The translations under genes and the position numbers were made by a program. Positions 25,054 to 34,150 of a stretch of DNA of 64,000 bases are shown here, piece by piece (within the stretch, counting starts at the first letter, position 1; each line of letters starts with the position of its first letter). The notes beneath the pieces were generated by a model, which made no database searches, was not told where the DNA came from, and worked only from the letters and a program-made list of their open reading frames with translations. Source of the DNA: Micromonospora rifamycinica (GTDB lineage: Bacteria; Actinomycetota; Actinomycetes; Mycobacteriales; Micromonosporaceae); contig NZ_LT607752.1 of assembly GCF_900090265.1 (NCBI RefSeq), positions 3,596,001 through 3,660,000 of the forward strand. The letters run 5' to 3'.

Positions 25054-25923
25054 TCAGCCGACGAACGGGGGGACCAGGATCTCGCCCCGGGCCACCGGCA
25101 TCACCTGACCGGCCACTGTCGTGCCGACCGCCTGCCCGTCCACGGCGGTCACCGTGCAGGCCAGCTCGGACGGGCGACCGATCTCCACGCCCTGCCGGAC
25201 GGCGTACCCGGAGCGGCCCTCGCCGGGGAGCAGACCGCTGGCGACCAGCCACACCCCCAGCCCCAGGGCGGCCGAGCCGGTGGCCGGGTCCTCCGGCACC
25301 CCGAGCCCCGGCACGAAGACCCGGGCGTGCGCGGTGCGCGTGTCGGCGTCCCAGGAGAAGACGCTGACGTGCTCCACCCCGTACCGCTGGGCCGCCGCGG
25401 CGTTGACCCGGGCGCGGGGCACCGCGTCCGGGTGCACCGGCAGGTAGGGGAACTCCAGCCCGCAGCCGGCCACCCGGGGGGACGGGCCGGCGTGGTCGGC
25501 GGCGGTGAGCCCGGCCATCTCCAGCAGCGGCTCCGGGTCGAGTTCCGGCCCGAGGGTGCAGGTGCCGCCGGTCAGGGTGGCACCGGTCGCGGTCACCTCG
25601 ATCGGCAGCACCCCGGCGTGGCACTCCTGGCTGACCGACCCGGCGGGGAACAGGCCACAGCGGCTGGCGGTGACCGCCGCGCCCACGCTGGGATGACCGG
25701 CGAAGGGCAGCTCCCCGGTCGGTGTGAAGATCCGCGCCCGGTACGTGGCGCCCACCTGGGTCGGCGGCAGCACGAACACCGTCTCCGACAGGTTGAACTC
25801 CATCGCCAGCGCCTGCATCTGCTCCGTGGCCAGCGCTTCGGCGCCGAAGACCACGGCCAGGGGGTTGCCGGCGAACGGGCGGTCGGTGAAGACGTCCACG
25901 ATCTCGTAGGCCAGGGTCGACAT
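25054..25923 (-). CDS. PhzF-family isomerase/epimerase
   Basis: A 289-residue protein with the family landmarks: YEIVDVFTDRPFAGNPLAVV at the N-terminus, catalytic Glu in FNLSETVFV, RIFTPTGELPFAGHPSVGAA, and EDPATGSAALGLGVWL in the second half. Length fits a complete PhzF. No phenazine genes are nearby, so the true substrate is probably another small metabolite. ATG 25923 is preferred over a 12-base longer start because the family begins at Y-x-x-V-D-V-F. Confidence 0.9.
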   Translation of the reverse strand: MSTLAYEIVDVFTDRPFAGNPLAVVFGAEALATEQMQALAMEFNLSETVFVLPPTQVGATYRARIFTPTGELPFAGHPSVGAAVTASRCGLFPAGSVSQECHAGVLPIEVTATGATLTGGTCTLGPELDPEPLLEMAGLTAADHAGPSPRVAGCGLEFPYLPVHPDAVPRARVNAAAAQRYGVEHVSVFSWDADTRTAHARVFVPGLGVPEDPATGSAALGLGVWLVASGLLPGEGRSGYAVRQGVEIGRPSELACTVTAVDGQAVGTTVAGQVMPVARGEILVPPFVG

Positions 25924-25955
25924 GGTGGTAAACACTAGGCGCTTAGGCTGGGGCC

Positions 25956-27302
25956 GTGAGTACGCCGAACCGGGTCTACATCGCTCGACTCGCCGGAGTC
26001 GCCGTCTTCGACCCGAACGGCGACCAGGTGGGGCGGGTCCGCGACGCGGTCGCCCGGATCCGGCCGACCCAGCGCCCGCCCGAGGTGGTGGGGCTGGTGG
26101 CCGAGATGCCGATGCGCCGCCGGATCTTCCTGTCCATCAACCGGATCACCTCCATCGACCCCGACGCGGTCGTCCTCGGCAGCGGCACCCTCAACCTGCG
26201 CCGGTTCTCCAAGCGCCCGAACGAACTGCTCGTCCTCCAGGAACTGCTGGACCGGCGGGTGCAGCTCGACCCGGGTGGCCAGCCCGGCGCGGTGGTCGAC
26301 GTGGCCATGGAGTGCAGCCGGGGCGGCGAGTGGGCGCTGTCCCGGGTCGCCGTCCGCGAGCAGTCCAGCCGGTTGACCCGCCGCGGCCACCTGCACCAGG
26401 TCGACTGGGACCGGGTCCGCGGCCTGACCGGCATCGCCGACAACCGGGGTACGGCCAACCTGCTCGCCGTGCTGGAGGACATGCGCCCCGCCGACCTGGC
26501 CAACGCCCTCCAGGACCTGCCCGACGCCCGGCGCAACGAGGTCGCGGCGGCGCTCGACGACGAACGCCTCGCCGACGTGCTCGGCGAGCTGCCCGAGCGT
26601 GACCAGGTGGAGATCCTGGCCGCCCTGGACCGGGAGCGGGCCGCCGACGTGCTGGAGGAGATGGACCCGGACGACGCCGCCGACCTGCTCAACGAGCTGC
26701 CCCCGCCGGAGCAGGACGTGCTGCTCGACCTGATGGAGCCGGACGAGGCCGACCCGGTCCGCCAACTGCTCAAGTACACCTCCGGCACGGCGGGCAGCGT
26801 GATGACCTCCGAACCGGTGATCCTGCCGCCGGACGCCACCGTCGCCGAGGCGCTGGCCCGGATCCGGGAGGAGCAGCTCTCCCCCGCGATCGCCGCGCAG
26901 GTCTTCGTGACCCGGGCGCCGATGACCACCCCCACCGGCCGCTACCTGGGCATCGCGCACTTCCAGCGGCTGCTCCGTGAGCCTCCGGCCGACCTGCTCG
27001 GCGGGGTGGTGGTCAACGACATCGACCCGTTGCGGCCGACCACCCCGCTGCCGGAGATCACCCGCCGGATGGCCACCTACGACCTGGTGGCGATGCCGGT
27101 GGTCGACCGGAACAACCGGCTGGTCGGCGCGGTCACCGTGGACGACGTGCTGGACCACTCCCTGCCCCGGGACTGGCGGGACCGGGACGCCGTACCGGCC
27201 CCGGGCACCGACGAGGGGGATCCGGGCACCGACCGGGCGGACCCGGACACCGGCCAGGCGGATCCGGGCGACCCGGCGAACGGCGGTGGCACCGATGGCT
27301 GA
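25956..27302 (+). CDS. MgtE N-domain/CBS protein without channel domain
   Basis: A 448-residue protein from GTG 25956: a PRC-barrel-like N-terminus (VFDPNGDQVGRVRDAV), an MgtE N domain at about 165-265 with LEDMRPADLANALQDLP and EEMDPDDAADLLNELP, and a CBS pair at about 275-405 (SVMTSEPVILPPDATVAEAL; MPVVDRNNRLVGAVTVDDVLDH). The Mg2+ channel helices of MgtE are absent, so it is a cytoplasmic Mg/nucleotide-sensing protein. The C-terminal 45 residues are an acidic (D-PGT-ADP) repeat. It overlaps the DUF1003 gene by eight bases. Confidence 0.9.
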   Translation: MSTPNRVYIARLAGVAVFDPNGDQVGRVRDAVARIRPTQRPPEVVGLVAEMPMRRRIFLSINRITSIDPDAVVLGSGTLNLRRFSKRPNELLVLQELLDRRVQLDPGGQPGAVVDVAMECSRGGEWALSRVAVREQSSRLTRRGHLHQVDWDRVRGLTGIADNRGTANLLAVLEDMRPADLANALQDLPDARRNEVAAALDDERLADVLGELPERDQVEILAALDRERAADVLEEMDPDDAADLLNELPPPEQDVLLDLMEPDEADPVRQLLKYTSGTAGSVMTSEPVILPPDATVAEALARIREEQLSPAIAAQVFVTRAPMTTPTGRYLGIAHFQRLLREPPADLLGGVVVNDIDPLRPTTPLPEITRRMATYDLVAMPVVDRNNRLVGAVTVDDVLDHSLPRDWRDRDAVPAPGTDEGDPGTDRADPDTGQADPGDPANGGGTDG

Positions 27303-27969
27303 CCAGCGGCGGACCGAGCGGCTGGACCAGCCACGGGAGCCCCGGGGCGTCAAGCTGCCGCGGTTCGACCCGGAGGCCTTCGGCCGCTGGTCGGAGGGGA
27401 TCGCCCGGGGCATGGGCACGGCGAACTTCATCGTCTACATGACGGTGGTGATCGCGCTGTGGTTCGGCTGGAACACCCTGGCCCCGGCGGAGCTGCGCTT
27501 CGACCCGTACACCTTCACGTTCCTGACCCTGGTGCTGTCGCTGCAGGCGTCGTACGCGGCCCCGCTGATCCTGCTCGCGCAGAACCGGCAGACCGACCGG
27601 GACCGGGTGGCCCTGGAGGAGGACCGCCGCCGGGCGACGATGCAGAAGGCGGACACCGAGTACCTCGCCCGGGAGGTCGCCGCGCTGCGGATCGCGCTGG
27701 GCGAGGTGGCCACCCGGGACTTCCTCCGCTCCGAGCTGGCCCGGCTGGCCGAGGAGCTCGACGCGGCGGCCCAACGCCGGCAGAAGCGGGAGTTGCGGCA
27801 GGCGGACCGGGCCGGCGGCTGGCCCGGGGCCGGCGAGGGTCGACCCGGGATCGGCGAAGGTCGACCCGGGACCGGTGGGCGACGGCCCGGAGGGGGCGAA
27901 CCGCCGCTGGACGAGCCCCGGGACGAGTGGGACGGCGACTACGCCCGGGACGGTCACCCGGAGAGCTGA
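27295..27969 (+). CDS. DUF1003 membrane protein
   Basis: A 224-residue protein. Two helices, NFIVYMTVVIALWFGWNTL and FTFLTLVLSLQASYAAPLILLAQNRQ, carry the DUF1003 signature, followed by a coiled-coil region RDRVALEEDRRRATMQKADTEYLAREVAALR and a Gly/Arg-rich repeat tail (GEGRPGIGEGRPG). The start ATG 27295 lies inside the end of the MgtE-N gene, giving translational coupling; together they may sense Mg2+ and act at the membrane. Function not established. Confidence 0.88.
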   Translation: MADQRRTERLDQPREPRGVKLPRFDPEAFGRWSEGIARGMGTANFIVYMTVVIALWFGWNTLAPAELRFDPYTFTFLTLVLSLQASYAAPLILLAQNRQTDRDRVALEEDRRRATMQKADTEYLAREVAALRIALGEVATRDFLRSELARLAEELDAAAQRRQKRELRQADRAGGWPGAGEGRPGIGEGRPGTGGRRPGGGEPPLDEPRDEWDGDYARDGHPES

Positions 27970-28172
27970 CCGGGCGGCGTGCGGGGCACGGGCGGGGGCC
28001 GGCATACGGGGCACGGGCGGTCCGCCGCCGGCCAGGAGCCCACCGAGCGCCTTCCGCCCTGATCATCCGGTTTCGTCCCCTGGGGCGGACGGTCCCGACC
28101 GGGCGATCGATTCGCTCACACCCGGCCCTGCTGCCGGCGGTCGCCCCGCGCGGCCGACGTAGCATTGCCCGC

Positions 28173-29321
28173 ATGTCAGCTCCCGTCAGCACCCTCTCCG
28201 ACGCGATCCAGGCCGCCCTGGCCACCGTCAACGACCCGGAGATCCGCCGACCCATCACCGACCTCGGCATGGTCCGCTCCGCCGAGATCGGCGAGGACGG
28301 GGTGGTCCGGGTCGGGCTGCTGCTCACCGTCGCCGGTTGCCCGCTGAAGGACAAGCTGCGCGGCGACATCACCGCCGCCGTCGGCGCGGTGCCCGGGGTG
28401 GCCGGCGTCGAGATCGAGTTCGGGGTGATGAGCCCGGAGCAGCGGCAGGAGTTGCAGGGCAAGCTGCGCGGTGGTGCCGCCGGTGACGAGACGGTGATCC
28501 CGTTCGCCCAGCCGGGCACCCGGACCCGGGTGTACGCGGTGGCCAGCGGCAAGGGCGGCGTCGGCAAGTCCAGCGTCACGGTCAACCTGGCCGCGGCGCT
28601 GGCCGCCCGGGGCCTGGCCGTCGGCGTGGTGGACGCCGACATCTACGGCCACTCGGTGCCCCGGATGCTCGGCGCGGACGGTAAGCCCACCCGGGTCGAA
28701 GACATGATCATGCCGCCGCAGGCGAACGGCGTGAAGGTCATCTCGATCGGCATGTTCACCCCGGGCAACGCGGCAGTGGTGTGGCGCGGCCCGATGCTGC
28801 ACCGGGCGTTGCAGCAGTTCCTGGGCGACGTCTACTGGGGTGAGCTGGACGTCCTCCTGCTCGACCTGCCCCCGGGCACCGGCGACATCGCCATCTCGGT
28901 CGCCCAACTGCTGCCCAACGCCGAGATCCTCGTGGTGACCACCCCGCAGGCCGCGGCGGCCGAGGTCGCGGAGCGGGCCGGCGCGATCTCGTTGCAGACC
29001 CACCAGCGCATCGTCGGTGTGATCGAGAACATGTCCTGGCTGGAGCTGCCGGACGGATCCCGGATGGAGGTCTTCGGCACCGGCGGCGGCGCGGCGGTGG
29101 CCGAGTCGCTGAGCCGGACGATCGGCGCGCAGGTGCCGCTGCTGGGCCAGATCCCGATGGACAGCCGGGTCCGCGAGGGCGGCGACGCGGGCACCCCGAT
29201 CGTGCTGGCCGCGCCGGACGCGCCCGCCGCGAAGGCGCTGCACCGGGTGGCCGACCGGCTGGCGGTACGCCGCGAGTCGTTGCTCGGCAAGCCGCTCGGC
29301 CTCAAGCCCGCCGGCCGCTGA
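28173..29321 (+). CDS. mrp: Mrp/NBP35-type Fe-S cluster carrier ATPase
   Basis: A 382-residue protein with an N-terminal MIP18/DUF59 domain (DPEIRRPITDLGMV; Cys in TVAGCPLKDKL) and a ParA-like P-loop ATPase with the deviant Walker A SGKGGVGKSSVTVNLAAAL near residues 124-140, DADIYGHSVPRMLG and DLPPGTGDIA. Mrp proteins carry and transfer 4Fe-4S clusters; the usual C-terminal CxxC is not visible here (IENMSWLELPDGSRMEVFGTGGG), as in many actinobacterial members, so cluster binding is uncertain. Convergent with tatB. Confidence 0.9.
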   Translation: MSAPVSTLSDAIQAALATVNDPEIRRPITDLGMVRSAEIGEDGVVRVGLLLTVAGCPLKDKLRGDITAAVGAVPGVAGVEIEFGVMSPEQRQELQGKLRGGAAGDETVIPFAQPGTRTRVYAVASGKGGVGKSSVTVNLAAALAARGLAVGVVDADIYGHSVPRMLGADGKPTRVEDMIMPPQANGVKVISIGMFTPGNAAVVWRGPMLHRALQQFLGDVYWGELDVLLLDLPPGTGDIAISVAQLLPNAEILVVTTPQAAAAEVAERAGAISLQTHQRIVGVIENMSWLELPDGSRMEVFGTGGGAAVAESLSRTIGAQVPLLGQIPMDSRVREGGDAGTPIVLAAPDAPAAKALHRVADRLAVRRESLLGKPLGLKPAGR

Positions 29322-29384
29322 CCGCCGCCGCTCCCACCCGCCGCCGATGGTGCCCGGGTGGGGGCCGGCGGTCGGGCGCGGGTG

Positions 29385-29816
29385 TCAGGTGGCGTCGTCG
29401 TAGCTCGGCCGGGGGGCCGGCGCGGGAGCCGGTGCGGGCGCGGTGTCCGTCGTAGCGGCCTTCCGGGCGGCGGCGCGCGGGTCGATCCGGTCGGCGACCT
29501 CCTTGAGGTCCTCGTGCACGCCGGTCACGTCCGACCGCAGGCTGTCGTAGACCCCCTGGAGGGGCTTGCGGATCGCCTGCTCGTCCTCCTCGCTGAGGAG
29601 GTGCTTGCGGATGAACGCCTTCGGGTGCAGATCCTCCAGCTGGATGTCGGTGCCCAGCTCGCGGCTCAGGTCACCGGTCGCGTTGCGGGCCATCGCGCGC
29701 AGGTTGCGCACCATCCGCAGGCCGTCGCTGATGACGTTGGGCAGCCGGTCCCCGAAGATCAGCAGCGCCAGGAGCAGCAGTGCGCCGATCTCCCACCAGT
29801 TCAGGTTGTCGAGCAC
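29385..29816 (-). CDS. tatB: Sec-independent translocase TatB
   Basis: A 143-residue protein starting at GTG. N-terminal helix NWWEIGALLLLALLIFGDRLP is the TatA/B transmembrane segment followed by the amphipathic helix, and the cytoplasmic tail (ISDGLRMVRNLRAMARNATGDLSRELG) fits TatB. It participates in twin-arginine export with TatA and TatC encoded elsewhere. It lies downstream of the HtrA protease gene, same strand, as in other actinobacteria. Confidence 0.88.
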   Translation of the reverse strand: MLDNLNWWEIGALLLLALLIFGDRLPNVISDGLRMVRNLRAMARNATGDLSRELGTDIQLEDLHPKAFIRKHLLSEEDEQAIRKPLQGVYDSLRSDVTGVHEDLKEVADRIDPRAAARKAATTDTAPAPAPAPAPRPSYDDAT

Positions 29817-29889
29817 TGCGGGGCCTCCTCGTCACGTGGGGCCAAGACTACGCACGTCAGACCCCGCTCCGGGAGGGGGTGAACGGTCC

Positions 29890-31212
29890 TCACTTGGCGT
29901 CCGCGGCGAGCGTCACCGAGGCGTTCTGCCGGGTGGTGCCCCGCCGGTACTCCACCGTCACCACGGCCCCCGGGGCGAACTTGCGGACCAGGGCGATCAG
30001 GTCGGTGGGTTCGTTCATCGGCCGCCCGTTGAGCTTGAGGACCACGTCCCCGGCCTGGAGGCCCGCCCCGGCCGCCGGACCCGCCGGCTCCACGGCCGCC
30101 AGGCGGACGCCGGCACCGGCCCGGGTGGCGGTCCCGGTCCCGGCGACCTGGGCCCCGATCACGGTACGCCGGGCCTTACCGGTGCCGATGATGTCCTGGG
30201 TGATCCGTTTCGCCTGGTTGATCGGGATGGCGAAGGCGAGCCCGATGTTCCCCGCCTCCTGCCCCTCCGCGACCAGCGACTTGATGGTCGAGTTCACCCC
30301 GATCACCCGACCAGCCGCGTCGACCAGCGGGCCGCCGGAGTTGCCGTGGTTGACCGCCGCGTCGGTCTGGATCGCGGCGTAGTACCGGACCGGCCCACCC
30401 GGCTCCCCCGCCTGCATGGTGCGGTCCACCGCGCTGATGATGCCGGCGGTGACCGTGTTCGCCAGGGACAGCGGTGAGCCGATGGCCAGCACCGGATCGC
30501 CCACCGCGAGCGACTCGGAGTCGCCGAACTCGATCGGCCGCAGCCCCTTGCGGTTCACCTTGATCACCGCGATGTCCGACTCCGGGTCCTGGCCGACCAC
30601 CGTCGCCGGGGAGCTGTTGCCGTCGTTGAAGGTCACCGACACCCGGCCGGTGCCGTCGGCGACCACGTGGTCGTTGGTGACCACGTAACCGTCGGTGCTG
30701 ACGATGAACCCGGACCCCTCGCTGGTGCCGGCCGGCCCGGCCACCCGGATGGTCACCACGCTGGGCAGGACCCGGCCGGCGACCCCGGCCAGCGAGTCCG
30801 GGCGACGCTGGGCCAGCGCCGGCCCCTCGGCGGGACCGGCCCCCAGGGTGACCCCGCCGCCGACCCCGCCACGGACCGCGAAGGCGTACCCGAGGGCACC
30901 GCCCAGGGTGCCGGCGAGCAGCGCGACGACGAGCGGGACCAGGAGCAGTTGCCGCAGCTTCGGCCGCCCCGGCGCATCGGGGTCGACGACCGGCTCGGGT
31001 GCCGCCCCGGCCGCCGGCCCGCCCGGCAGGATCACCGCCGCCGGGGCGTACGGGTCGCGCCAGGGGTCGGCGAGGGCGTCGGACCACCAGGGCGACGTCG
31101 GGCCGCCGTGGCCGCCGTATGCGGTCGTCGGACCCGTCGGTGGCGGCCCGGCCGGCGGCGACGCCGACCCCGGAGTCCCGCCGGACGCTCGCCAGTCCCA
31201 GCCGTCGGTCAC
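29890..31212 (-). CDS. HtrA/DegP-like trypsin-fold serine protease with PDZ
   Basis: A 440-residue protein; GTG 31212 has GGGAGG upstream. Cytoplasmic Pro/Gly-rich N-terminus, one membrane helix (LLLVPLVVALLAGTLGGALGY, about 88-110), then a trypsin-like domain with catalytic His in VVTNDHVV, Asp in PESDIAVI, Ser in NHGNSGGPLVD, and a C-terminal PDZ domain (AGLQAGDVVLKLNGRPM). It is a membrane-anchored extracytoplasmic quality-control protease. In Streptomyces an anti-sigma and a sigE gene lie between this gene and the O-methyltransferase; they are absent here. Confidence 0.92.
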   Translation of the reverse strand: MTDGWDWRASGGTPGSASPPAGPPPTGPTTAYGGHGGPTSPWWSDALADPWRDPYAPAAVILPGGPAAGAAPEPVVDPDAPGRPKLRQLLLVPLVVALLAGTLGGALGYAFAVRGGVGGGVTLGAGPAEGPALAQRRPDSLAGVAGRVLPSVVTIRVAGPAGTSEGSGFIVSTDGYVVTNDHVVADGTGRVSVTFNDGNSSPATVVGQDPESDIAVIKVNRKGLRPIEFGDSESLAVGDPVLAIGSPLSLANTVTAGIISAVDRTMQAGEPGGPVRYYAAIQTDAAVNHGNSGGPLVDAAGRVIGVNSTIKSLVAEGQEAGNIGLAFAIPINQAKRITQDIIGTGKARRTVIGAQVAGTGTATRAGAGVRLAAVEPAGPAAGAGLQAGDVVLKLNGRPMNEPTDLIALVRKFAPGAVVTVEYRRGTTRQNASVTLAADAK

Positions 31213-31526
31213 GTCGGTGCCTCCCAGTCCGTCCCCCGGTGCCCCGGGCCACGACCGGGGGTGACGGTCACGCGCGGGGGGCACCCCATCCAGGATTGCA
31301 CGGATGCGCCGGGCCGGGTCAGCTCTTGTCCTCCCGGAGGCACCGCCGGCCCCACGTGATCAGCCACGACCGGCCTCCGGCCCGCCTCGAACGGCCCGAC
31401 CACCACCGGATCCGGCCCGCCGGCACGGCCACGGGTGGACGCGCGGCTGCGTCGAGGAAGGCTCGCCTCTAGGCTCATACCCGCCACCCGTCCGTCGCAC
31501 CACCCCACCCCGCCCGGAGGTGTCCC
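31213..31526. other. Divergent intergenic region without a gene
   Basis: About 310 bases between the divergent protease and O-methyltransferase genes. Contains a small inverted repeat and a CTAGGCT -10-like hexamer near 31469 facing the methyltransferase. No plausible open frame; GC-rich shadow frames only. Confidence 0.5.
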
Positions 31527-32177
31527 ATCGCCACGGTCGCCAGTTCCGGTAACCCGACGGCGCAGGCGTTGCAGTTCGCCGAGTCGTACGTCGGCGAGGA
31601 CATCGTGCTCCGGACGGCCCGCAGCCTCGCCCGGGAGGTCGGTCTCGACGCGGTCACCCCGGGCGCCGGGGCGGCGCTGCGGCTGCTCGCCGCGGCCGGC
31701 AACGCCCGTGCGGTGGTGGAGATCGGCACCGGCACCGGGGTCAGCGGCGTGTGGTTGCTGCGCGGGATGCGCGCCGACGGGGTGCTCACCACCATCGACG
31801 TGGAGGTCGAGCACCAGCGGATCGCCCGGCGGATCTTCACCGAGGCCGGTTTCCCGTCCGGCCGGACCAGGATCATCACCGGCCGGGCGCTGGACGTGCT
31901 GCCCCGGCTCGCCGACGGCGCGTACGACCTGATCTTCGTGGACGGCGAGGCGACCGGATCGGCGGCGTACGTCGACGCCGCCCTGCGGCTGCTGCGCCCC
32001 GGCGGGGTGCTCGCCCTCAACGGCGGCTTCGCCGGCGGTCGGATCGGTGACCCGGCCGCCCGGGACGCCCAGACGGTCACCATGCGGGAGACGGTCAAGG
32101 CGATCCGGGAGGCCGAGCAGTGGATCCCGGCCCTCCTCCCGGTCGGCCACGGCCTGCTCACCGCGGTGAAGTGCTGA
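31527..32177 (+). CDS. O-methyltransferase (class I SAM-dependent), likely non-standard start
   Basis: A SAM methyltransferase: AVVEIGTGTGVSGVWLLRGM (motif I), TIDVEVEHQRIARRIF, DLIFVDGEATG, LLRPGGVLALNGGF, ending LLPVGHGLLTAVKC, typical of the tRNA 5-hydroxyuridine/catechol O-methyltransferase-like family. The reading frame stays open upstream to an ATC at 31527 that has GGAGG six bases ahead and gives an N-terminus IATVASSGNPTAQALQFAESYV; the first conventional start is TTG 31569, with no ribosome site and eliminating the conserved beginning. I annotate from ATC (216 residues), with the start uncertain. Confidence 0.8.
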   Translation: MATVASSGNPTAQALQFAESYVGEDIVLRTARSLAREVGLDAVTPGAGAALRLLAAAGNARAVVEIGTGTGVSGVWLLRGMRADGVLTTIDVEVEHQRIARRIFTEAGFPSGRTRIITGRALDVLPRLADGAYDLIFVDGEATGSAAYVDAALRLLRPGGVLALNGGFAGGRIGDPAARDAQTVTMRETVKAIREAEQWIPALLPVGHGLLTAVKC

Positions 32178-32184
32178 CCGGAGC

Positions 32185-33651
32185 TCAGCCCAGGGTCGCC
32201 AGCCAGCGCAGCAGGCCACGGACGCCCCAGCCGGTCGCGCCCCGGGTCAGCTCCGCGTCGTCGCCGTCGGCCCAGGACGGCGCGGACATGTCGATGTGCA
32301 GCCACCGGTCCCGCAGCTCCCCGGTGAACTCGCGCAGGTAGAGCGCCGCGATCACCGAGCCGGCCCCCCGGGCCGGCGAGCTGTGCCGGTCGGCCAGGTC
32401 GCTGCCGAGGTACTCCAGGTAGTCGGCGGGCAGCGGCATCCGCCAGGCCGCCTCGCCGGCCTCGTCCACGGCGGCCAGCACGGCGGCGGCCAGTTCGTCG
32501 TTGTCGCTGTAGAGCGCGCCGGTCCGCTTACCCAGCGCCACCGCGTTCGCGCCGGTCAGGGTGGCCAGGTCGACCAGCAGGTCGGGGCGGAGTTCCCGGG
32601 CCGCGTAGCCGAGCGCGTCGGCGAGCACCAGCCGGCCCTCGGCGTCGGAGTTGGTGCTCTCGCTGGTCGTGCCATCGTAGTGCGTGATGACGTCGCCGGG
32701 GCGGAACGCCGCACCGCTGACCATGTTCTCGGCCAGCGGGGTCAGCGCGGTCACCCGGACGGGCAGCCGCAGCGCCGCCGCACCGAGGGTGGCCGCGACG
32801 ACCGCCGCCGCACCGGCCATGTCCTTGCGCATCAGTTTCATCGCCGACACCGGCTTGATCGAGATGCCGCCGGTGTCGAAGGTGATCCCCTTGCCCACCA
32901 GGACGACGTGCAGCCGGGCGTCGGCGGGCCGCCAGCCCAGCTCGACCAGGCGGGGGGCGCTGGCCGAGCCGCCGCCGACGGCGAGGATGCCGCCGAAGCC
33001 CTCGGCCGCCAGCTCCTGCGGCCCGCGTACCCGCAGGTGCAGCTCGGGGTGCTCGGCCGCGGCGTCGGCGACCTGACCGGCGAACCACTGCGGGGTCTTC
33101 ACCGAGGAGGGGGTGTTGGTCAGGTCCCGGGCGAACCGGGTCATCCGGGCGGTGGTCCGGGCCGTCTCGACCGCCCCGGCGAGGGCCTCCGGCTCGGCGG
33201 CCAGCAGGGTCACCCCGGTCAGCGCGGGCGGTTCACCCTCGGCCAGCCGGAACCGGTACGAGGCGAGCAGCAGACCCTCGACGAACGCCCGGACCACCCC
33301 GGCCGTCGCGTCGGCCGGCAGACCGAACGTGACATGTGTCTCAGCTACGGCGGCCCGGGCGAGGGCGGCGCCGGCCGTACGCCAGGCCCGTTCCCCGCCG
33401 TCGCCCACCCCCAGCAGGATCAGCCGGCCCGGGGTACGACCGGGACGCAGCTGGCTCAGGGTCTCGCCGGGCCGGCCGGTCAGCCGGGCGACCGGCAGCA
33501 GCGCCGCGGCCTCGGCCCGCACCTCGTCGGTGGGCGGCGGTGCGGTGGCGACCAGCGTCGGCGCGCTGTGGTCCGGATCGGTGGCGGCGCGGACGGGCAG
33601 GACGAGGACGTCCGAGTGGTCGACGGCGACGGCGAGACTGATGGCGAGCAC
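32185..33651 (-). CDS. pepA: Leucyl aminopeptidase (M17)
   Basis: A 488-residue protein. N-terminal alpha/beta domain, then the M17 catalytic domain with VLVGKGITFDTGGISIKP, KLMRKDMAGAAAV, and the signature STNSDAEGRLVLADAL (NTDAEGR in the consensus), all metal ligands present. It hydrolyses N-terminal leucine and related residues from peptides in the cytoplasm using two metal ions. Length is normal. Convergent with the O-methyltransferase gene, seven bases apart at the stops. Confidence 0.93.
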   Translation of the reverse strand: MLAISLAVAVDHSDVLVLPVRAATDPDHSAPTLVATAPPPTDEVRAEAAALLPVARLTGRPGETLSQLRPGRTPGRLILLGVGDGGERAWRTAGAALARAAVAETHVTFGLPADATAGVVRAFVEGLLLASYRFRLAEGEPPALTGVTLLAAEPEALAGAVETARTTARMTRFARDLTNTPSSVKTPQWFAGQVADAAAEHPELHLRVRGPQELAAEGFGGILAVGGGSASAPRLVELGWRPADARLHVVLVGKGITFDTGGISIKPVSAMKLMRKDMAGAAAVVAATLGAAALRLPVRVTALTPLAENMVSGAAFRPGDVITHYDGTTSESTNSDAEGRLVLADALGYAARELRPDLLVDLATLTGANAVALGKRTGALYSDNDELAAAVLAAVDEAGEAAWRMPLPADYLEYLGSDLADRHSSPARGAGSVIAALYLREFTGELRDRWLHIDMSAPSWADGDDAELTRGATGWGVRGLLRWLATLG

Positions 33652-33715
33652 GCTGGACCGTACCTCCGGGAAGTTCGTGGTGCGGGACCTCGACGACCCG
33701 CGGGGGACAGACGAA

Positions 33716-33752
33716 GTCCCTGAGTCACCGGCGTCGCCGGTGACTCAGGGAC
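33716..33752 (-). terminator. Perfect 17-bp hairpin downstream of DUF3117
   Basis: GTCCCTGAGTCACCGGC and its exact complement flank a three-base loop. It lies 40 bases beyond the DUF3117 stop and upstream of pepA, so it should isolate the two minus-strand genes. Confidence 0.85.
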
Positions 33753-33791
33753 ACGGGACCGTCCGCGCGGCACCGCGCGGAGTGCCGGCGA

Positions 33792-33959
33792 TCAGCCGGC
33801 GGCCGCCTTCAGCGCGTCACCGAGCGCGTTGGCCTCGTCGGGAGTCATCTCGACGACGAGCCGGCCACCGCCCTCCAGCGGGACACGCATGACGATGCCC
33901 CGACCCTCCTTGGTGACTTCCAGCGGACCGTCGCCCGTCCGCGGCTTCATCGCCGCCAT
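33792..33959 (-). CDS. DUF3117 small protein
   Basis: A 55-residue protein, too small for usual length cut-offs, with GGGGAG upstream of the ATG. MAAMKPRTGDGPLEVTKEGR, IVMRVPLEGGGRLVVEMTP and DEANALGDALK match the almost invariant actinobacterial DUF3117 family essentially completely. Cytoplasmic, one compact beta-rich domain. Function unknown. It is divergent to paaX. Confidence 0.9.
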   Translation of the reverse strand: MAAMKPRTGDGPLEVTKEGRGIVMRVPLEGGGRLVVEMTPDEANALGDALKAAAG

Positions 33960-34150
33960 GTTGTCTCCCCTCAGACCTATACATCAGGGTAGGTGTACTG
34001 CCCCACAGCCACTTCGTGCCGACCACCCGCAAGGTACGCGGGGGCGTCGACCACGATTTTCCCTGATGAACACCGCCGGACCCAAACCGGAGCAGCATTG
34101 ATGTAACAGCACCTAGCTTATCTTGAGAAGGCCTGTCACAATGTGCGGTC

